Source of the DNA: Pelomyxa schiedti
Lineage: Eukaryota > Evosea > Pelobiontida > Pelomyxidae
Length of the DNA: 30,271 bases
Reading direction: 5' to 3'
NCBI GenBank assembly: GCA_020536535.1
Contig: JAHLWZ010000481.1
Coordinates: 1 to 30,271, forward strand
Part shown: piece by piece, positions 1 through 10,462 of the stretch
Position numbering within the stretch: the first letter of the stretch is position 1
How the letters are laid out: the number at the start of each line of letters is the position of its first letter
Translations under genes and position numbers: made by a program
The notes under the pieces: generated by a model
The model's database searches: none
Told to the model about the DNA's origin: nothing
The model's input: only the letters and a program-made list of their open reading frames with translations

Positions 1-604
1 AGAAGTTTGTCAGTTCATTTGGTTCTTCATCATTGTTGACTTCTGATTTTGTTGCCAAGTGCTTGAGTTCGCCTTACTTTGAGCCACTCTCAAGCAAAGC
101 TGTGAAGTGGGTGATTTGCAAGTTCAACCTGCAGTACACCCACATCAAGTTCCACCAGAATGCACTCTTGCTCAAGTTATTGTGCTCAGGAAAGAACAGG
201 TGTGCAGAGTGGCTTCTTAACCATTTTGACATTCCTCTCACCGATGTACGTGTGTTATTTTCCAAAATCTAGATTCACGCTTTTTCACTCTTAAATATCG
301 ATAGGTTGTGAAGATTGCCAAAAGGTTGACTCAACCTGAAGAGCTGGACGAAATGGGCCACATAGAGCTTGCAGGTTGGAAAGTGCTTCTTAGGAAATAC
401 GCAACTGGCATTGACGCAGCATTGATTCAACATCACCTGATGCCCATTGTTGCACAGTCACCCCACATTGCACTCTTCACAATCCGCGAGTTCGGAATCA
501 CAATGGAACAGGTCCGAGAATACTACAACACACTGCCAGAGGAGAACGCTCTGTTGTCCCAAACAGAACTCAATATTTGGCTTTCAATGCTGGATGTGGA
601 ATAA
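1..604 (+). CDS. Helical-repeat protein, 3' end (partial)
   Basis: The reading frame is open from the left edge and closes with TAA at 602-604. A GT-AG intron at 246-304 (59 nt) interrupts it at phase 0: the codon for Asp precedes GTACGTG, and the next exon starts GTT GTG AAG after ATCGATAG. The protein has repeated amphipathic helices of the pattern VKWVICKFNL and AEWLLNHFDI, which looks like a degenerate ankyrin-like or other helical-repeat array, followed by a helical C-terminal region rich in Leu and Ile. No catalytic motif is visible. The start lies outside the window, so total length is unknown. I do not recognise the family by name; the repeat reading is an inference from spacing of Trp, Leu and Phe. 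Confidence 0.72.
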
Positions 605-675
605 GAATTAAAAAACTAACACCCACGTCATTTTGTTGGCACACCAAAGCACCAAGTAGGACCCTTGTGGCTTTT

Positions 676-985
676 GATAGTGAATGGGAGCTCTCTCTGT
701 CAGCTGTTGTTGATGATGATGATGTGTGGCACCGGCGGAGGACGGCACGGAATCGCCTCTGTGCTTCACAGGGCCACAAACGGCAAGGTCTACCCGAGAA
801 TATGATGATGATGCACCGTCATCATTGCTGAAGAAGATCCGATGCGCTGTCGTTCATCCTTCAAACACAACAGCAGGCCAACACGCCCTAAGGGGGGCGG
901 ATGCCGTGGTTCGCGTTGTGGGTGTTGCCACCGCTGTCCACCGTGCCTTTGCCAACACTGCACGAAGAAAACCTGACCAGAAATT
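676..985. repeat. Chimeric copy 3 of the dispersed module repeat
   Basis: Positions about 680-764 are the reverse complement of the 3' part of the module seen at 29877-29960: the same run covers the CTGACAGAGAGAGCTC box, the GATGATG/CATCATC box and GGCGGAGGACGGCACGGAAT. From about 765 the sequence switches to the direct orientation: GATGATGATGCACCGTCATCATTGCTGAAGAAGATCCGATGCGCTGT, then the core GATGCCGTGGTTCGCGTTGTGGGTGTTGCCACCG, matching 22979-23110 and 29356-29480. The unit is therefore an inverted fragment joined to a direct fragment. Several frames are open on both strands, but none has a coherent gene structure, so I treat it as a repeat remnant. Confidence 0.75.
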
Positions 986-1041
986 AGCGTAAGAGACAAC
1001 AACAGCACTTAACTGCGTCGAGATGATCAAAATGTTGGTCC

Positions 1042-1113
1042 GTACGTTTAGTTTAAAGGTAGAACAGCCGATTTCCCATAAGGTTGACGGGGGTTCGAAT
1101 CCTCCAGCGTGCG
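1042..1113 (+). tRNA. tRNA-like gene (anticodon TCC by position; Gly-like D arm), possibly a pseudogene
   Basis: The spacing matches a 72-nt tRNA exactly: acceptor GTACGTT/AGCGTGC (7 bp with G-U pairs), U8-A9, D stem GTTT/GAAC with GG in the loop, 5-nt variable loop, T stem GGGGG/CCTCC and loop TTCGAAT (box B GGTTCGAATCC). TCTTTTT at 1116-1122 is a Pol III terminator. The D arm resembles tRNA-Gly. Oddities: the anticodon stem GCCGA/TAAGG pairs at only two of five positions, residue 37 is C, and the acceptor helix continues three more pairs outward (1039-1041 with 1113-1115), giving 10 bp. With standard numbering the anticodon is TCC (Gly), but the broken stem makes identity and function doubtful. 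Confidence 0.6.
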
Positions 1114-1115
1114 GA

Positions 1116-1122
1116 TCTTTTT
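1116..1122 (+). terminator. Pol III terminator of the tRNA-like gene
   Basis: TCTTTTT (five T residues) lies directly after the 3' end of the tRNA-like sequence, the usual Pol III stop signal. Confidence 0.6.
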
Positions 1123-1169
1123 ACTTACTTTCAGGAAAGGTCTTTCGTGGGGCGAAGAGGCGGAAGTCG

Positions 1170-3053
1170 ATGTCGTTGGCGTGTGGGGACGATAAGGAGG
1201 AGGAAGTTGTAAGGGGGGCGTTGCATTGGGTCGTAGTTTCGAAGCTCGCCCCGCGCGTTGTCGGTTCCCGCAGCCGTGGTGCCTCCGTCGTTGGCGTCGA
1301 TTCGATGAAGGCCCCGCACCTCGGCTACTTGGCAAAAATGTGTCTGGTGTCAAAGGTACTTGTTGTTGTTTCCCCATTAATTGGGCAGGGGAACGGGGAA
1401 GCGTATTGTTGATTTTATTAACAAGCAAGAATTGTATTCGACAAATGTAGCTGTGGAATAGAGCGTGCAATGTGAACACATTGTGGGAGAACCTCTACAA
1501 TAGGGATTTTGGGCGTTTCCCATTGCCACCAGAGGCATTTCCCTCTTGGGAGGGAAATGGTGGTAGTGATGTCCCTATACAATGGAAGCAACACTACAAA
1601 GAGAGACTTCTTATGACTGTCATTGTACATCTGACAACAAAGATTCCGCAGGATTCTCCTGTGTATGTGCTTTTTTCTTTTTCTGTTCCAGCACATTTTA
1701 GACCTCACGCTCTTGTTAAGCCTTGGCCCTGACTTCTATAAGTACTGGATGTTCTCTAAGAATATATGCCCATTGCATATGGAAGTATTCTGTGGGCTCC
1801 CTCCAAGCCTAAATGTTAGACCACCACCATATGTGTCTATCCACAGAAAAGGGCACAAGGGAATATCCATTTCCTGCTTCTCATTTATATCAGAGCTTAT
1901 ACTTGCGGAAGGGTGCACTTACACTGAAGAAGATTTTATGCAGGTGGGTGCTTAATTCCTGTTTGAACTTCCTATAAATATCTCCTTAGATCGGAACAAA
2001 TTTGGCAAAAATAATTTTTGATGAGGATGAAGACTCTGAGAGGTTGATTCAAAGTGTCATTGCCAACGTATCTGGTACTCTTCTCACGTTAAGTGTTGAG
2101 GTATTTTTAACCCCGGTGTTTTGATTAAACCCATAGCTTAATAGATTCTTGGGAAAGAACCATTTCAAACTCTTCTCATGCAGAAGCGAGAGAAGTTCCA
2201 GACGCATCTCCTTGATTTCCAACTTTGGGAAAATTCTGTTGTTTTATGGTACGCAATGTTCAAGTAAGTATTATACATTTTGTTAATACGGAACCTTAAT
2301 CATTTTAGAAACTTAAGACAATTCAAACAACACTTGAGGAGAACTATTTCCGGAAAAGGAAAACCGATTCCTGTGGCCTGGGATGGAGCTATCAGTCAAA
2401 GACATCTCATGTACCAGATGGCAACTGAAAATTTACAATTGTGCGGAGCGCATCAGACTGCCGAGTACATTCCTTCCCATTTCCGTCTTACCCTGAGCTT
2501 GCACTTCAGAGACGATGCAAATGAAATACTTTCCAGCCCGGACCTACTGAAGCTCGCAAAGTGTACCAAAGGATTAGTCCGATGCACGGTCCTGACACCA
2601 TCCGGATCATCTCTCCAATGGGCTTTTGATCCTCCCCACCATCTGTTAAATTGGGCAATGTATGAACTACTTCCTCCAAACGAAACATTATCCTTACATC
2701 ACCGCAACTGGCAGATACACAAGCGAGAGTGATGAACTAGAAACCAAATACGGCCTCGGTGCCGATACAATTGAGAGGATAGACGATGAAATGGAGGCGT
2801 ATGTACCCAGTCACCACCAAAATCAACGACTGATTAAGTGAAACCAGGTTACTAGCTGCAGAAGACAAATCCTCCGATGATGACTCGGCTGTATTTATTA
2901 TTATTAATATTATATTATATATATCTCCAATGCAACAGCACAAAACAAAACAATTTTTTCGACTAGGCGGAACATTTCCAAAGAGAGATTGAGCGGGATA
3001 TTGCAGCGTACGGTCCTGGCCGTGGTGATGATCACTCTGGCTCGGACTCATGA
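1170..3053 (+). CDS. F-box protein, 9 exons, about 480 aa
   Basis: Nine exons join in frame: 1170-1355, 1451-1660, 1692-1943, 1990-2100, 2145-2263, 2309-2659, 2715-2798, 2848-2890 and 2967-3053 (1443 nt in total). An N-terminal F-box is seen around residues 20-80: KLAPRVV, then LGYLAKMCLVSKLWNRAC across the first splice and LWENLYNRDFG in exon 2. By family knowledge this would bind Skp1 and act as substrate receptor of an SCF ubiquitin ligase. The C-terminus is acidic and Ser-rich (DDHSGSDS). The 31-nt intron at 1661-1691 is the shortest in the window. Exon 6 is the weakest part: its frame is open, but neighbouring frames also look protein-like. The ATG lies 57 nt after the tRNA-like gene. 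Confidence 0.75.
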
Positions 3054-3162
3054 CAACTAACTAAACTACCAGTACTTCCTTCCAAGTTGGAATAATACAA
3101 TAATGCCACTGCAAATCATTTGATATTCACAAATAAGTGGTTGTTGCTGGTACGTGTGTATA

Positions 3163-4364
3163 TCAACCTAGCCACCACCACAGGAGGAAGACAATCTGTT
3201 ACGCAGGTCAGTACCCATGTATTTTGTAGGGAGGAAGGCATACACAAGACCCGATAGTGAGGCCGAGGATAACACAGGTTTTCCGCTTGTGCCACCCAAT
3301 ACGGCCAAGGAGGTTGCCGGCCGAGTGTACAACTGCAGTCATCCCGGTTAGTTTGGTTCGGCTACCCATCATTGTGCTTGTCTGTTGCCCCAACATCCGC
3401 TTTGCTTCTTCACCTTCCCTAAGTGCGTGAGGCAGGACATAGAATTATGAGTTTCATACGCCGCTAGCTGTTCGGCAATGGATGAGGAGTTGAATATCGA
3501 TGCCCTCTCCTTAATGAGAAGTTCCATATCAACACTCAGGTCACTGGTCCGCTGCCTATTGCATTTGAGTTTTTGCACATTTCATTTTGTTTTTAATAGA
3601 ATAGTGAAGTTATTTAATACTGCAGTAGAAAAAACCAGGCACGTTTCACTTAAGTGCAATAACTCCAAGCGGTCTGTGGCTGCTTTGACTTTCAACTGTA
3701 CAAATGTAAGTGAAAAGTGAAAAGCGCTTTTCCCTACTTTCACACGGCGAAAGTCAGACTTGAGGTTATTCAATTTATCCTGGTGGTGCTGTTGGATGGT
3801 CAGTGATACGTTCGTATTTAGTCTCAAGCGTTGTGTGAGGTCACTAAGCTAAAGGAGATTAGAAGGAAAGTATAAGTGCGGTAATAAGTACAGTATCCAA
3901 GGCGGACTGAACTTCACTTTCTTGTGAACGAAGCTCCTCTTGTTCTGAAGGAAATTAAGTACAAGCCAGAACTGCAAAGGCATATAATCTCAACGCAAAA
4001 AGTCACGTCAACATACAACGAAAAAATAAATACAAGAACTGCCGGTGGTATTCCACACACCAATCAACTCACCGCGCTTCGCAATTTCAGGGTCAGCTGT
4101 CACAGTGTTCGAAGCCATGGTGAAAAACGCGTCGCCCTTGGCCGCGTACCTTCCCATAATCTCCTCCACCGCCCCCTGCGCCGCGACAATGTCTTTCAGC
4201 GCCACTCCGCCCACGACGCCGCCGCTGCTAGATCCCGCCGTCGTCGCGACCGCTGCGACTCGCGAACCACCGCCAACAACAAACGACGAAGATGCACTGC
4301 TCGCCGACACTCCATTTGCACCGGATGCCGATGTGTTGCTCGCCGGTTGTTGTGACTGGCTCAT
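3163..4364 (-). CDS. Golgi Qb-SNARE, Gos28/GOSR1-like, 7 exons, 270 aa
   Basis: Exons (- strand order): 4073-4364, 3892-3944, 3738-3848, 3643-3695, 3460-3555, 3244-3418, 3163-3195; 813 nt, closing in frame at TGA. After an Ala/Ser/Gly-rich N-terminus comes a helical region, then a SNARE motif beginning MELLIKERASIF and a C-terminal membrane anchor (CVILGLTIGSCIVFLLWWW). From the LLIKER block to the HKRK before the anchor, it lines up without a gap with GOSR1/Gos28 as I know that family, and a Gln falls on the central zero-layer position. Gos28 proteins act in intra-Golgi and ER-Golgi vesicle fusion as Qb-SNAREs. The anchor is completed only by splicing the 48-nt intron 3196-3243. Start chosen as the first ATG of the Ala/Ser-rich exon. 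Confidence 0.88.
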
Positions 4365-4722
4365 AACTCAAGAGAGGTTTTCTGTTTGTTTTTTTTTTTT
4401 TTTGAAACGGCAATTTTTTTTTGGATCTGTGAGTCGACTGAGCCACAGAAAAAAAATTGGTTTGTCCAACAACAATGAATGACAGGCAGTCACGGATTGG
4501 GTCTGAGTCACGACAGTGATGGACATTGAGATCTGGCACTACATCTAATTGCCTGAGCCAAAACTGTGATTGGTCCAGATACTCAACAGTGTGCAGACCC
4601 TGAGAGATTGTTGATCTCGACGGGGAAGAAGGTTCTGGCTTGCCGTTCAGATTATGGGAGGTGGTGGATGTCAAGTGAAGTGAGCCCGTTCCCGGTACAG
4701 GTTCCTTTTTCTTGAAGATTTT
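4365..4722. other. Intergenic spacer with T-runs
   Basis: No convincing gene is visible. Runs of T at 4388-4402 and 4412-4420 and an A-run near 4450 lie just upstream of the SNARE gene start and probably belong to its 5' flank. Frames that enter this stretch lack splice or codon support. Confidence 0.5.
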
Positions 4723-6890
4723 TTAGAATGTATGTGTTATGTTGAGAAGAGTTGTTTGTTTGGGTTTGTGTTTGTTAGTTGTACCCGATTCATTTAAAGT
4801 GGAGAGTATTTCGCTGCACTCCTCAAGGATATTCCCTGGAAGTCGGCCGCATATGCACTTGGGGTGTTGTATATGATCCGAAAATGAACGCGCTGTATCA
4901 GAGAGGTAAATTATATATGCCGGTGGTATGGAGGAGGTTCGCCTTACGTGTAGAAAAGCAAATATCAACAGCGGTGGCAAGAGACTCTTTCAGCGGTAAA
5001 AAGAAATATGTATCCCAACCTGTTTTTATAAAATCGCAAATTTGTGTGAAGTCCTCACTGAAATCTTGGCAGCTTCGGTGCACTTTCTGAAAGAATTGTT
5101 AAAAGAAGATTTAAAAAAAAACATAAATGCCTTTCTTTTGGAGAGGAAGTGCTTGATGAAGGCTTTTGCATTACAAACGACATGGTCATGATCAGACAGA
5201 TAGTGCCGGAATTTCTTATGTGTTCTGGCGTTCATCAGGGTTGATTGAGCACAAAGGGAAGAAATACTTTTCTAGTTGTGCCGAAATTAAAGTGTCTAAT
5301 TCGCGGTGTAAAATGAACTGAATAGTTTCATGCTGACCCACATCCGTAATGGTGCTAATGAAATCTTTACCTAGACTGAATGGTAATACGATTTCCCTAC
5401 GGTTTATGCATACAAGATAAACATTTATACAAGTCATCTTTTCGTATTGTACAATTTATCAATGCCGGAAGTATTATCCAAACCTATTTAATGTGGGTTC
5501 CCTTGTGTTTTTTTTTTTCTTGGTATTTACTAAATGGGAGCCAGTTGCTCTCATTCCTCTGTGAAAATCTTTGTAGGCTGATTTCCATGAACGGATTGGC
5601 TTATGGAGATAGGAAGCTCCAAATCGCTGATGATATTGGGCTGGAAGCTGATGGTTAGTCTATTTGTTTTGGCAGTGTTGGCTGGCTTACCACACCAAAA
5701 GCTTTCCTTCTTTACAGTGGATATTGCTATAAAATAAAACAATCTCGAGGAACAGGCAAAATTTCTCACACAGCTGAGAGGGATGTAATTTAGCACAAGG
5801 CTGAATATTATTGTAATCGTGGTCTGTGCGTGATTGTGAAGTTCATCTGGCAAATGTCCAGCAGTCTGAGGAACACAAGGACTGCTTTCTTCCGGTTTTG
5901 TGCCTGAAGTACTACTTCTCGATGGTGAAGAAACAGAGCCATCTGAGATAACAACAACTCGAGTGCTACACATTGTTACTATACAACGACTGCACAGACT
6001 ACGTACTTTTGACATGCCACAGATACAATTTTCTTAGTCGATTGAACTAGAGCCGGAATACAATGAGGAGACTCCAGTCTGGCAATGGCACTCCAACACC
6101 CCCAGAAATAAAGGCGTCCAGCGAACGTTACTAAGGAGGATGTATCTTCTCCACAAGCAACTTGACTTGCCCAGTCAGCAGCTCCCACAAAGAACGGAAT
6201 AGTCTAGAAGAATATTACCGTTGATACAAAAAGAGGGGAATGCACTTGGGGTGCATAGGCATCATCAAAGTGACCAAGACCTAGGTGTGTTAAGACTCAC
6301 CAACCAACAGGAAAGCTTGTACCTAGTTGTCCCAAGGAGTTGCCTCCCCAAGAATAAACGCAACCGTCCCTAGTAAAAGGATCACAAAAAAAAAAAGATG
6401 ATGGGAAAAGGGCTAACTGAGTAATTGCAATGGTGTGGGCAGTACCACAGGAAATTGCAGATATACTAACCCCAAAGAGAGCAGTTATCTTTATTCTACA
6501 TTATTTTCTTCATCAGGTACAAGTAACTCACCTCTTGGGGAGTTGAAAATGAAGTCGATGTGGAACCAAGACCCAATTGTCCTTTACCGTTGATCCCCCA
6601 GGAAAACGTCATTTCTGTGTACTGTAAGCTGGTCTTATTTATGTATTAAAAGAGATACTGTCTTGAGATGTGGCTATAATAAACTGCTCCCCACAGGCAA
6701 CTATATCAATGATTTTGTGGGCTAGGAGTAACACAGGTGAGAGGGCAGAGATTCTATTAACTTTGGAGGTTGTAAAGTCCTTGGAAACAAACAGGAATCC
6801 CGAGGAAGTAGTGAATGCCACAGAATCCTGGTTGCACGTCGCTGTGGCAGGTATTGGTGTGGCCGTTCGGTCCAGAGATTGGTTGCTCTG
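4723..6890 (-). CDS. RCC1-repeat plus F-box protein, multi-exon
   Basis: Reading the minus strand, spliced exons give consecutive RCC1-type repeats: DIVACGEQFIIATSQDKMTF, FSWGINGKGQLGLG, ISCGTAHTIAITQDGCVYSW, GGNSLGQLG, VACGEDTSSLVTFAGRLYFW and IVSVACQN joined to TRVVVISDGS. A Ser/Pro linker leads to an F-box-like segment: LPDEL, IIFSLVLNYIPLSCVRNFAC, and KPIRSWKSAYKDFHRG after the next intron. Several introns are clear (for example gtacgtag...atgtgtag near 5965-6005). The C-terminal third (5430-4723) carries KDFISTITDVGQHETIQFIL and ends NILEECSEIL... before TAA at 4723; its exon joins near 5050-5250 are unresolved. RCC1 blades form a beta-propeller; with an F-box this suggests an SCF substrate receptor. 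More 5' exons up to about 7390 are possible; no start codon is fixed. Confidence 0.68.
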
Positions 6891-7469
6891 CTAGTGTAAT
6901 GTCACACAAAGGGATAACTATGGCTGTTGTTACATCAGAGAAGTGCCGCACAAATAACGCGGAATTTTGGTAACAAAAGCAAAGAAAAGTTTCTGAAGCA
7001 CATATAGTGAGAAGAGGTGCCGGATTCCATGAGACCTTTGTTAAAATAAAAAAACAGTTTGCTCTTCCAGGAAAATACCACTGAAAGAGAATTACAAGAC
7101 CACTTCAATATCGCTTTACTTGTTGATAAGTATGTTTCTTCACCACGTAGGACAACAGAATCTTGTCATTAAATCAATCAGATAAACTAAATGTAACAAC
7201 AGATAAGATACACAGGTGTATTCTTCGGGATTGATTGTTACATTGATGCAAAACATTTGAGAGGGCCAAGGAATGACAAGCAGCACAGCAGAGGGGAATG
7301 TCTTGGAATTGTGCACCTAATTTGCTGTTATTTTACTCTTTTGATGCGGGAGTGTTCGTACATTCAGTGTTATCTAGTCTGTACTCACCTGCTGAGAAAC
7401 CAGCAGGAACGAGCGATTTCAATACGGGATATGGTAATCTATGTGACTGAGAAGGTGCAGGAAATATGA
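6891..7469. other. 5' region of the RCC1/F-box gene or spacer
   Basis: On the minus strand an exon-like end at about 7392 (TTTCTCAGCAG before gtgagtac) and short protein-like segments near 6960-7080 suggest additional 5' exons of the RCC1 gene, but I could not chain them to an ATG in frame. Nothing else is recognisable. Confidence 0.35.
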
Positions 7470-9820
7470 CTACACACACATGGGTAATGGTGGGTCTTTT
7501 GGAGCAGCTGCTTTTACTGCAAGGCTAGCAATTTCGTGCGCATTACTGTAGAAATTGGCGAGATCTTGTTTATTTTGCATAGCAGCAAGGTGCTTGGCAT
7601 AGAGTCGCACTGCTGGGGAAAATCCATAGCGTGAACCCACCCATAATACTGAAACTCTGTCCTTCTGTTGTTTGGCGTTTTCTGGTTTGTGTAGTGTCGC
7701 TAGACAGAATGTCGCAGGCACAAACCCCTTTACTTAGTTACTTGGTGTTTAGGGGTGCGTGTAATTTACACACTGAGCAAAAGGCCTTGTGCCACCAAGA
7801 AATAGCTTCTTGTTCACAGGGAGCAGTTCCATAGCCCACCTTATCTGTGGGAAAGGATTAAATAGAACAAAAAGAGGTAATAGCATACAGCACACTCCGA
7901 GATTATACTGGGCTTCCATTGATCCCTTGTTTGCTGCCCTGTGAAACCACAAGAAAGCCCTTTTGAGATCAGATGTTGTTCCTATCAAAGAATGAGTGCC
8001 CTAAAGGTTGTGTTTGGAGACACCTTGGCCAGTTACATAACTCCATGCCAATTTGATTTGTGCATCCACATTACCAGCGTTTGCAGCCTCTGTATAGTGT
8101 GCCATAGCCTCGGCTGGGTTCTACAAAGTTAGTATGAGAATAAGAGAACGCACATACTTGAGCAAGTGCCAAATCTCCCAACTTTAACTGTGATTCAGGG
8201 TGCCCGGCATTAGCTGCTCGGGTGTATAGGTCTAAAGCACACTTCGAGCACTGGCGCAGGCCAGCTGTCCCGGTGTCATACAGAAGCCCCAGTGCAAAGT
8301 AGGCTGGGGGGTACCGCTGTACATAACTGTGATGAAGCCATACAAATTTAGGGTCAGTGTTCAGTGGCATTCCTAAGTTGGAATGTGTACAAATATGCCC
8401 TCCCGAGAATGGCTGAATTGGAGGGGGGCGTGGAATGTGTGGAAATGTCAATGTAGCTAGGTAATATTGGGCTGAAGCATTTCCCTTGTTAGCACTGTTT
8501 TCGAGATAAGCAAGGGAATTGGGAATATCAACAGCAATCCCATCAGCACCAACATATAAGAGCCATCTACAGAGAAAATTAAGAACAAAATGGGGGAAAC
8601 AGGATAACCCTAAGGTAACTTCAGCATGACTACTGCCTTGTGCTGCTGCCTCTCTTAACAGTATACTGCATTCAATCATTTCATAAGCCGGTTTACTTGT
8701 AGGATTGCTGGAGCCTCCCCCATTATTATTGGCAGTGGTATTGCCAAATGGGGTAGCAATTGCAGGATACAATGTTGTAGATGTGGCGGAATGCAACGGG
8801 AGAGACAGAAGCTGTAGGTAGTGACCCCTGATGAGAAAGTACAGAGCAGAACCTCTTCCAATAGCAGTTTTAAACAGCACCCAGAAAGAAAAAGGTGGGT
8901 CTGGTAAGGACTGAGAGTCACATAGTTGCTGTATGGATTTTAAATAAAATATTTTGAAGTAGTAAAAATACCTCTTCAAGTAACATCAACGCTCGTTGGC
9001 GGTTTATCCACATCCTGGTTTCTGTATAGGCGCAGTACAATGAAACTATTGCAGGTAGAAATCTTCGTGTATTCTCTTGCACTATTGCCTTGTCTGGAAC
9101 AGACTTTGGCAGTGGTTCGTGATCAACTGAATCACGGTCTCGAAAAAAGCTAGTACTTGATGCCAAGGCGGGGGATGTTGGTTGGTTCCCGATCAATCCT
9201 TTGGAGGGTTGGAATTCTGATGGAACACGTCCAGCACTTGACCTGAGAGTGGGACCTTGAGTCAGATTGGTTGCGTAAGTAGTGGAAGTCAGATTCAAGC
9301 TATCAGTGCTTCTGCTTCTAAGTGTTGATGCGAGTGCTTGGGGAGGTGAAAATTGCAAGACGTTCTCCAACTCAGAAATTGCCTGGCTTACTTTTCCAAG
9401 TGCCCACATGCACACAGCCCTTGCAGTTGACACCCATGTGAGAGGATAAGGCGTTTCCTTGTGCACGGTGTTTGTAAAAAGGAATTGAAAGAAAAGACAC
9501 TCACGGTGTTTGGTAAGAGTGTATATCCCCAGTAACAACGCACTGAACCTCCACCACTCGCTTCAATACAAGAGATATTGTCTGTTGATCTGTCTGCTCC
9601 GTGCTCCCATTGTAGAATACCAGGAGGGTATTTGTCATCACCGAGGAAAAACTTGTACCTGCAACAACAAAACAGTGCATTCAAAATGGGTTCAAGATTC
9701 AGGCTCACAAACTTGAAGTGCTCAGTTTTCTTCAGTAAGACAGTTGTAACCCAATCATGTCCCTGAAACCACATCATCCTTCTTGCCCTAGTCACGCTCC
9801 ATTCACCAACCTTTCAAGTT
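7470..9820 (-). CDS. CBM20-like starch-binding domain plus Sel1-like repeats, multi-exon
   Basis: The N-terminal part (about 9820-9560) reads GEWSVTRARRMMWFQGHDW, then TEHFKF, FLGDDKYPP and LQWEHGADRS, matching the CBM20 pattern (LGxW...A..M...W...YKF...WExGxNR). A Ser-rich linker follows (9360-9060), then Sel1-like repeats: SHAEVTLGWLLYVGADGIAV, LAYLENSANKGNASAQYYLA, ALDLYTRAANAGHPESQLKL, AMAHYTEAANAGNVDAQIKL and AFLWFHRAANKGSMEAQYNL. The stop is TAG at 7470-7472. At least seven introns of 38-55 nt join these segments in frame (for example gtatgtgcg...actttgtag near 8122-8158). Sel1 repeats are adaptor solenoids; CBM20 domains bind starch or glycogen, so a carbohydrate-tethered scaffold is likely. 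The 5' end is unresolved: FFGNALKLE lies upstream in another frame. Confidence 0.75.
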
Positions 9821-10020
9821 TCAGTGCGTTGCCAAAAAATTCAGTACATAGAGAGTATTATAACTCAATAGCTATTGAACCTAACGCACCACAGAGTGTG
9901 AGCCACACATATAAATCACTGTGAAGGAACGTCAGACGTCAGAAAAAGGAAATTCAATAAACTTTTATTGTCCAAATTACAAAGTATCAATACAAAATAA
10001 AAATTTAAAAAAAAAAAAAA
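9821..10020. other. Intergenic, AT-rich, with polyadenylation signal
   Basis: Contains a minus-strand AATAAA (as TTTATT near 9961-9966) and an A-run at 10007-10020 directly after the stop of the small minus ORF, consistent with the 3' UTR of that transcript. No gene seen. Confidence 0.5.
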
Positions 10021-10299
10021 TTAATGTTCACCTTGACCGGGAAAAGCTTTATAATTGACAACGAACGTTATCACCATCGGCACCGTGTCATCAAAACCAA
10101 TTGACCCACGTGCCTCATTTTCACACGTCCCTCTCCTCGGGGCATTGCCGGTCCCATAATCCCCTCCGCCGCACCCGGTGCCAACCCAAACTTGTTGTTG
10201 CGCCGCGGCGACTACGTCCCTCCCTCCCAATCTCCCGCGTTCTATTTCCGACAACAACGACGATGAGGACGCCGACGGTGCCGATTGGCGTATCATCAC
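10021..10299 (-). CDS. Hypothetical small protein, 92 aa
   Basis: A single minus-strand frame runs from ATG at 10299 to TAA at 10021, with a downstream AATAAA on the same strand about 55 nt later. The N-terminus is Ser-rich, the middle is Gly- and Gln-rich (AAAQQQVWVGTGCGGG), and the C-terminus has a short hydrophobic strand (MVITFVVNY). I recognise no family. It lies downstream of the NTPase gene on the same strand with a 163-nt gap; it could be an independent gene or an extra 3' exon of a longer transcript. Confidence 0.45.
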   Translation of the reverse strand: MMIRQSAPSASSSSLLSEIERGRLGGRDVVAAAQQQVWVGTGCGGGDYGTGNAPRRGTCENEARGSIGFDDTVPMVITFVVNYKAFPGQGEH

Positions 10300-10462
10300 C
10301 TTCGTTGCAAATTAAAACTTTATTTTTTGCTTGTTCTTTTCCCGAAACGACAACCAAGTACGGTGCCGCATAAAAACCGAGAAACCGAAGCCCCCGGGGG
10401 ATTCCGGTTGGATTCCAACCGTTGCTTTTTTATTTTTATTCACTTACTTGTTGTAAACACAC

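Noticed and set aside
1023-1412. Plus-strand frame running through the tRNA-like gene into the F-box gene
   Set aside because: The part before 1170 overlaps the tRNA fold and Pol III terminator; the F-box exon is better started at ATG 1170.
2309-2659. Alternative frame with four TGA codons that looked protein-like, suggesting TGA reassignment
   Set aside because: Verified genes here stop with TGA (SNARE, family relative), and the frame chosen is continuous and joins by GT-AG introns on both sides.
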